Translations under genes and position numbers: made by a program
Assembly: GCF_041504345.1 (NCBI RefSeq)
Contig: NZ_CP167895.1
Span: forward strand, 558,001-622,000
Reading direction: 5' to 3'
DNA length: 64,000 nucleotides
Origin: Vibrio sp. BS-M-Sm-2
Lineage (GTDB): Bacteria > Pseudomonadota > Gammaproteobacteria > Enterobacterales > Vibrionaceae
The notes under the pieces: model-generated
The model's input: the letters and a program-made list of their open reading frames with translations, nothing else
Database searches by the model: none
What the model was told of the DNA's origin: nothing
Part shown: positions 60,968 through 64,000 of the stretch, one piece after another
Numbering within the stretch: the first letter of the stretch is position 1
How the letters are laid out: every line of letters starts with the position of its first letter

Positions 60968-61450
60968 TTGGACAAACATGACGAAATCCTGGTCGCTATT
61001 CGCCAAATTATTCGCGCTATCGATTTACACTCGAAAAAGCTGAGTAAAGAGTATGGTTTGACTGGCCCTCAATTAATCTTAATGAGAGCAATCCAAGAAA
61101 TGGGTAATGTGACGATCAAAGAATTGTCTAATCACACCAATGTAAGCCAAGCCACCACAACCACGATCATCGATCGCTTGGAACTGAACGGCTATGTACA
61201 ACGTGTTCGCAGCTCGTCAGATCGCCGCAAAGTACACGCAAATCTGACTGAAAAAGGCCAAGAGCTGCTAAACAATGCGCCACCGCCGCTGCAAGATAAC
61301 TTCGTTAAAAAATTCCAAAACCTAGAGCCGTGGGAACAAAGCCTACTGCTTTCTTCGATGCAACGCGTATCGTCAATGATGAATGCAGAAGACATCGACG
61401 CTGCACCAGTTCTACAGCTTGAAGGCATTGCCAACGTTGCTAAGAGCTAG
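60968..61450 (+). CDS. cosR: MarR-family regulator, CosR/EctR-like
   Basis: A 160-residue winged-helix regulator. Its N-terminal helix (DEILVAIRQIIRAIDLHSKKLSKEYGLTGPQL in part) and HTH (TIKELSNHTNVSQATTTTIIDRLELNGYV in part) match CosR/EctR1, which control ectoine and other compatible-solute genes in vibrios. Start is TTG at 60968 preceded by AAAGG; no ATG precedes the fold. It lies 518 bases downstream of choV in its own unit. CosR is reported to sense glycine betaine and repress solute uptake and synthesis genes. The name is from recalled similarity. Confidence 0.78.
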   Translation: MDKHDEILVAIRQIIRAIDLHSKKLSKEYGLTGPQLILMRAIQEMGNVTIKELSNHTNVSQATTTTIIDRLELNGYVQRVRSSSDRRKVHANLTEKGQELLNNAPPPLQDNFVKKFQNLEPWEQSLLLSSMQRVSSMMNAEDIDAAPVLQLEGIANVAKS

Positions 61451-61499
61451 TTAGTTAGCTGAGCTTATTGTTTAAAAACAATGTATTAAGATAATTTTT

Positions 61500-61526
61500 A
61501 ATGGTCGCTTTAAGCGGCCATTTTTG
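61500..61526 (+). terminator. Intrinsic terminator after cosR-like gene
   Basis: ATGGTCGC-TTTAA-GCGGCCAT is followed by TTTTTG. Confidence 0.87.
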
Positions 61527-61681
61527 AACCTGTTACTCCCCATTTCTCTGGTTATATCAGCCTGATTTGTCTTTTCTTTATCCTTTTCTTCTTCCCACTT
61601 TTTCAAATTTACTACCTGTTATTTATTCAATATCTAGCCACTTCTTTCAGACAGCATTGACGATTCTCTGACAAAATAATA

Positions 61682-61699
61682 CTAGACCGACCGGTTTGT
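61682..61699. promoter_or_regulatory. 18-bp operator, copy 1, before aldehyde dehydrogenase gene
   Basis: CTAGACCGACCGGTTTGT lies 41 bases before the ATG at 61740. It is identical to the site at 63759-63776 and is preceded by CTGACA 10 bases upstream. TAGACC-N4-GGTYTR resembles operators of NemR-type TetR repressors that respond to reactive aldehydes or quinones. Confidence 0.7.
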
Positions 61700-61739
61700 T
61701 GTGTATTATTGTGTGCATCTCTTAACCACGAGGTGATGT

Positions 61740-63155
61740 ATGAAACATGAATTGACGGCTACACAAATGACAGCGACGTTGAAGAGTATGCAGGAAGCTT
61801 TTGCAGATGATCCGATGCCCACTGTGCCGGTGAGAATTGAACAGTTGCTTGCGCTGAAATCTGCTCTTATCGATTACACAGACCGTTTGTGTGTCGCGGT
61901 GAGTGAGGACTATGGTCACCGTAGCCGACAAGACACTTTGATGGCTGACATATTGCCTTGCTTAGGAAATATTGATCACACCATCGAGTGTTTGCCGCAT
62001 TGGTCGACATCTTCAATTCGCCACTCTGGCCCTTTGCTTTCAACTTCTCGCGTTGAAGTGGTTTATCAGCCTAAAGGCGTAGTGGGGATCATTGCCCCGT
62101 GGAACTTCCCTATCATGTTGTCGATTGGCCCGCTCATTTCAGCCTTAGCGGCGGGCAATCTCGCCATGATCAAGATGAGTGAATTTACGCCAGCAACCAA
62201 TGACGTTTTAAGACAGTTATTGGATGAAGTTTTCAATGCCGATGAGGTGTGCTTGGTTGAAGGTGAGGTTGACATTGCTGCTGCGTTTTCTGCGTTGCCG
62301 TTTGATCATCTTCTGTTTACAGGTTCAACCCAAGTGGGTCGTCAAGTGATGAAATCAGCGGCTGACACGTTAACTCCCGTCACTCTTGAGCTCGGTGGCA
62401 AGTCTCCAGTTATCGTGGCAGCAGACATGCCGATCGATATTGCGGTCGAGCGAATTATTTACGGCAAGAGCCTCAATAACGGCCAAGTGTGTGTTGCTCC
62501 AGACTACGTGTTACTGTCTGAAGACAAACTCGAGGCTTTCATTTTGGAGTACAAAAAACAGTACCAACTGTTGTTTGATGAAGGGGTTTATTCCGAGAAT
62601 TTGACGTCCTTAATCAACCCTCGCCAATGCGACCGTATAGTGGGTTTGTTGAATGAAGAACAACAAGCCGGAACTCGAACCGTAGCGTGCCATGACGACG
62701 CGATGGACCTAGATACTCATCGATTAGTGACGCATCTGATTGTTGAACCAAGCTTGTCATCCAAGGTGATGAACGAAGAGATTTTCGGCCCACTATTACC
62801 GTTGATTACGTATCGCAATATAGAAGAGGCGTTCCAAATCATCAATAGCAAACCAAGGCCTTTGGCGCTGTATCTGATGAGCTTTGATTTGAGTTTACAG
62901 TCTCAGGTTAAGCACCAAGTTCATTCCGGTGGAATGTGTATCAATGACTGTGTTTTCCACTTGGCGGTAGACGACGCGCCGTTTGGTGGCATTGGTGAAT
63001 CAGGGCAGGGCAATTATCACGGTAAAGAAGGGTTTATCACTTTCTCCCATGCCAAAACAGTCTTGGAAACGGGCTTAGATCATCGAGTTAAGCATCTGTT
63101 TGCAAAAGAAGAAAACGAATTAAAAACAGCAGTGATGAGCATGCTTGGTCAGTAA
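61740..63155 (+). CDS. Aldehyde dehydrogenase, coniferyl aldehyde dehydrogenase-like
   Basis: A 471-residue NAD(P)-dependent aldehyde dehydrogenase without signal peptide. The catalytic Cys is in NNGQVCVAPDYVL, the Glu in TLELGGKSP and the cofactor loop in LFTGSTQVGRQ. Its length and the YHGKEGFITFSHAK end match the coniferyl/fatty-aldehyde (CalB, ALDH3-related) group. It shares an operator with the downstream alcohol dehydrogenase, suggesting an aldehyde-detoxification regulon. The physiological aldehyde is unknown. It is followed 43 bases later by a small membrane-protein gene. Confidence 0.9.
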   Translation: MKHELTATQMTATLKSMQEAFADDPMPTVPVRIEQLLALKSALIDYTDRLCVAVSEDYGHRSRQDTLMADILPCLGNIDHTIECLPHWSTSSIRHSGPLLSTSRVEVVYQPKGVVGIIAPWNFPIMLSIGPLISALAAGNLAMIKMSEFTPATNDVLRQLLDEVFNADEVCLVEGEVDIAAAFSALPFDHLLFTGSTQVGRQVMKSAADTLTPVTLELGGKSPVIVAADMPIDIAVERIIYGKSLNNGQVCVAPDYVLLSEDKLEAFILEYKKQYQLLFDEGVYSENLTSLINPRQCDRIVGLLNEEQQAGTRTVACHDDAMDLDTHRLVTHLIVEPSLSSKVMNEEIFGPLLPLITYRNIEEAFQIINSKPRPLALYLMSFDLSLQSQVKHQVHSGGMCINDCVFHLAVDDAPFGGIGESGQGNYHGKEGFITFSHAKTVLETGLDHRVKHLFAKEENELKTAVMSMLGQ

Positions 63156-63198
63156 ATCACTGTTGGTATGACACTGTTTATTTTGAGAGGTTATTTTT

Positions 63199-63642
63199 AT
63201 GTTAGAACGATTTTTTGAACGAACCATGAAAGCGTATTTGATGGTTACTGGTTTCTTAACGGCTACGGCTTTCGCTACTTTTCTTGCGCCTGATTGGAGC
63301 ATGCAGACCCTGTTCTCTTACAACGATACGATGTTGGGCAGTAGTACGTATTTGATGGGGACATATCAGCACTGGGGTGTGATGGTTGGCTGTATTGGTG
63401 TGTTGCTGATGTTCTCGGCCAAGTACAAATCGCTGCGCACTTCGACCATGATTTACAGCGCATTTGAGAAGTCGATGTTTGTTGGCATCTTCTTATACAA
63501 CGTCTGCATTAATGACTATGAGTGGTTTTATGGTTGGAGTGGTGTGTTTGCGCTCGATGCGTTTGTAACCGTCTACTCTTTGGTTTATCTCTACTACTAT
63601 CTCAATCGAGACAAAACAAAGGTACCCGCTCACTTGCGTTAA
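63199..63642 (+). CDS. Small four-helix membrane protein of unknown function
   Basis: A 147-residue inner-membrane protein with four hydrophobic helices (about 12-28, 52-70, 85-102, 112-133). It has aromatic- and Tyr-rich loops and a short basic tail. I recognise no named family. It is encoded 43 bases after the aldehyde dehydrogenase gene and before a terminator, so the two form an operon. A role linked to aldehyde stress, such as export or quinone coupling, is only suggested by position. Confidence 0.75.
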   Translation: MLERFFERTMKAYLMVTGFLTATAFATFLAPDWSMQTLFSYNDTMLGSSTYLMGTYQHWGVMVGCIGVLLMFSAKYKSLRTSTMIYSAFEKSMFVGIFLYNVCINDYEWFYGWSGVFALDAFVTVYSLVYLYYYLNRDKTKVPAHLR

Positions 63643-63677
63643 CCTCTGTTGTTCAGCTCGTTGAATCTAATATTCCT

Positions 63678-63702
63678 AAGCCCGCATTTGCGGGCTTTTT
63701 TC
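63678..63702 (+). terminator. Intrinsic terminator after aldehyde dehydrogenase operon
   Basis: AGCCCGCA-TT-TGCGGGCT is followed by TTTTTTCG. It separates the two operator-controlled units. Confidence 0.9.
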
Positions 63703-63758
63703 GTTTTCGACAAATGATCCTCAACGATCTTAATTGACATATCTTTGACATTACCACT

Positions 63759-63776
63759 CTAGACCGACCGGTTTGT
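63759..63776. promoter_or_regulatory. 18-bp operator, copy 2, before alcohol dehydrogenase gene
   Basis: It is identical to the site at 61682-61699. A TTGACA -35-like box lies at the same distance upstream (63746-63751). It lies 44 bases before the ATG at 63820, so one repressor should control both units. Confidence 0.7.
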
Positions 63777-63819
63777 ATTGATTATTGTTTAGTCATCAAA
63801 CATAAACGAGGTAAACACC

Positions 63820-64000
63820 ATGACTACCAATAACTTTAACTTTCAACTGAAAACCATTGTTCATGCGCAAGAGAACGGCATCGAAAATATCCCTTCTTTA
63901 TTTGCTCGCTTAGGTGCAAAAAGAGTCGTGCTTTTTTCTGACAAAGGTTTGGAGTCTTTGGGCTTTGTTGAGCAATTTTCAGCGTTGTTTGCAAACCAGA
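63820..64000 (+). CDS. Iron-containing alcohol dehydrogenase, N-terminal part (runs off window)
   Basis: Sixty codons are visible. FNFQLKTIVHAQENGIENI is followed by the start of a Rossmann-like fold (FARLGAKRVVLFSDKGLESLG), as in group III iron-activated alcohol dehydrogenases. Metal-binding residues lie beyond the window edge, so the class is provisional. ATG at 63820 follows GAGGTAAACACC. Confidence 0.7.
   Translation, partial: MTTNNFNFQLKTIVHAQENGIENIPSLFARLGAKRVVLFSDKGLESLGFVEQFSALFANQ

Overview
The window reads as chromosomal DNA of a marine Vibrio, most likely of the Splendidus clade. This rests on gene content recognised from memory, not on a search: a vibriolysin-type M4 protease beside a Vibrio-type M28 leucyl aminopeptidase, a betIBA locus fused to a choline ABC transporter, a CosR-like MarR regulator, an ADP-ribosyltransferase resembling the Vis toxin of V. 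splendidus, and three TRAP/ABC nutrient systems. No rRNA, tRNA, CRISPR array, phage or integron was seen. One insertion sequence is present.

Layout. 1-7.2 kb: the 5' part of an ABC multidrug-type exporter, a CtlX-like amidinotransferase-fold hydrolase, a small alpha/beta hydrolase, an EptA-type phosphoethanolamine transferase, an 8-strand outer-membrane barrel and an isochorismatase-like hydrolase. 7.2-18.3 kb: a catabolic island with an RpiR regulator, a PLP deaminase of the D-threonine aldolase/DSD fold, a D-aminoacylase-type deacetylase, RidA, a sodium symporter, KDG kinase, KDPG aldolase, a KdgM porin and a secreted GH20 hexosaminidase. Together these spell out a route from oxidised chitin ends (N-acetylglucosaminate) to pyruvate and glyceraldehyde-3-phosphate. 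18.4-26.9 kb: a DctB/DctD-like two-component pair, three 18-bp palindromes, a sigma-54 promoter, a TAXI-type TRAP transporter and L-2-hydroxyglutarate oxidase. 26.9-28.4 kb: an IS4-family element.

28.4-32.6 kb: a three-gene operon of two secreted R-S-ExE mono-ADP-ribosyltransferases and an 865-residue secreted protein of unknown role, a probable toxin locus. 32.8-43.9 kb: a chemoreceptor, two secreted zinc peptidases, small lipoproteins and an RstAB-like two-component system. 44.1-52.9 kb: diaminopropionate ammonia-lyase, an Lrp regulator, an EutA-like racemase/isomerase-fold protein, an M20 deacylase, a DctPQM TRAP transporter and an M24 hydrolase. This resembles ectoine-utilisation clusters (ueh/eut/doe) but has diaminopropionate lyase as the PLP enzyme. 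53.2-61.5 kb: betI-betB-betA-choXWV and a CosR-like regulator, for choline uptake and glycine betaine synthesis. 61.7-64 kb: an aldehyde dehydrogenase, a small membrane protein and the start of an iron-type alcohol dehydrogenase. Two identical 18-bp operators precede the two dehydrogenase genes.

The strongest leads are the oxidised-chitin island, the tandem ADP-ribosyltransferase operon with its unknown partner, the sigma-54 TAXI/LhgO system with its repeated enhancer sites, the diaminopropionate-centred cluster, and the paired operators at the right edge.
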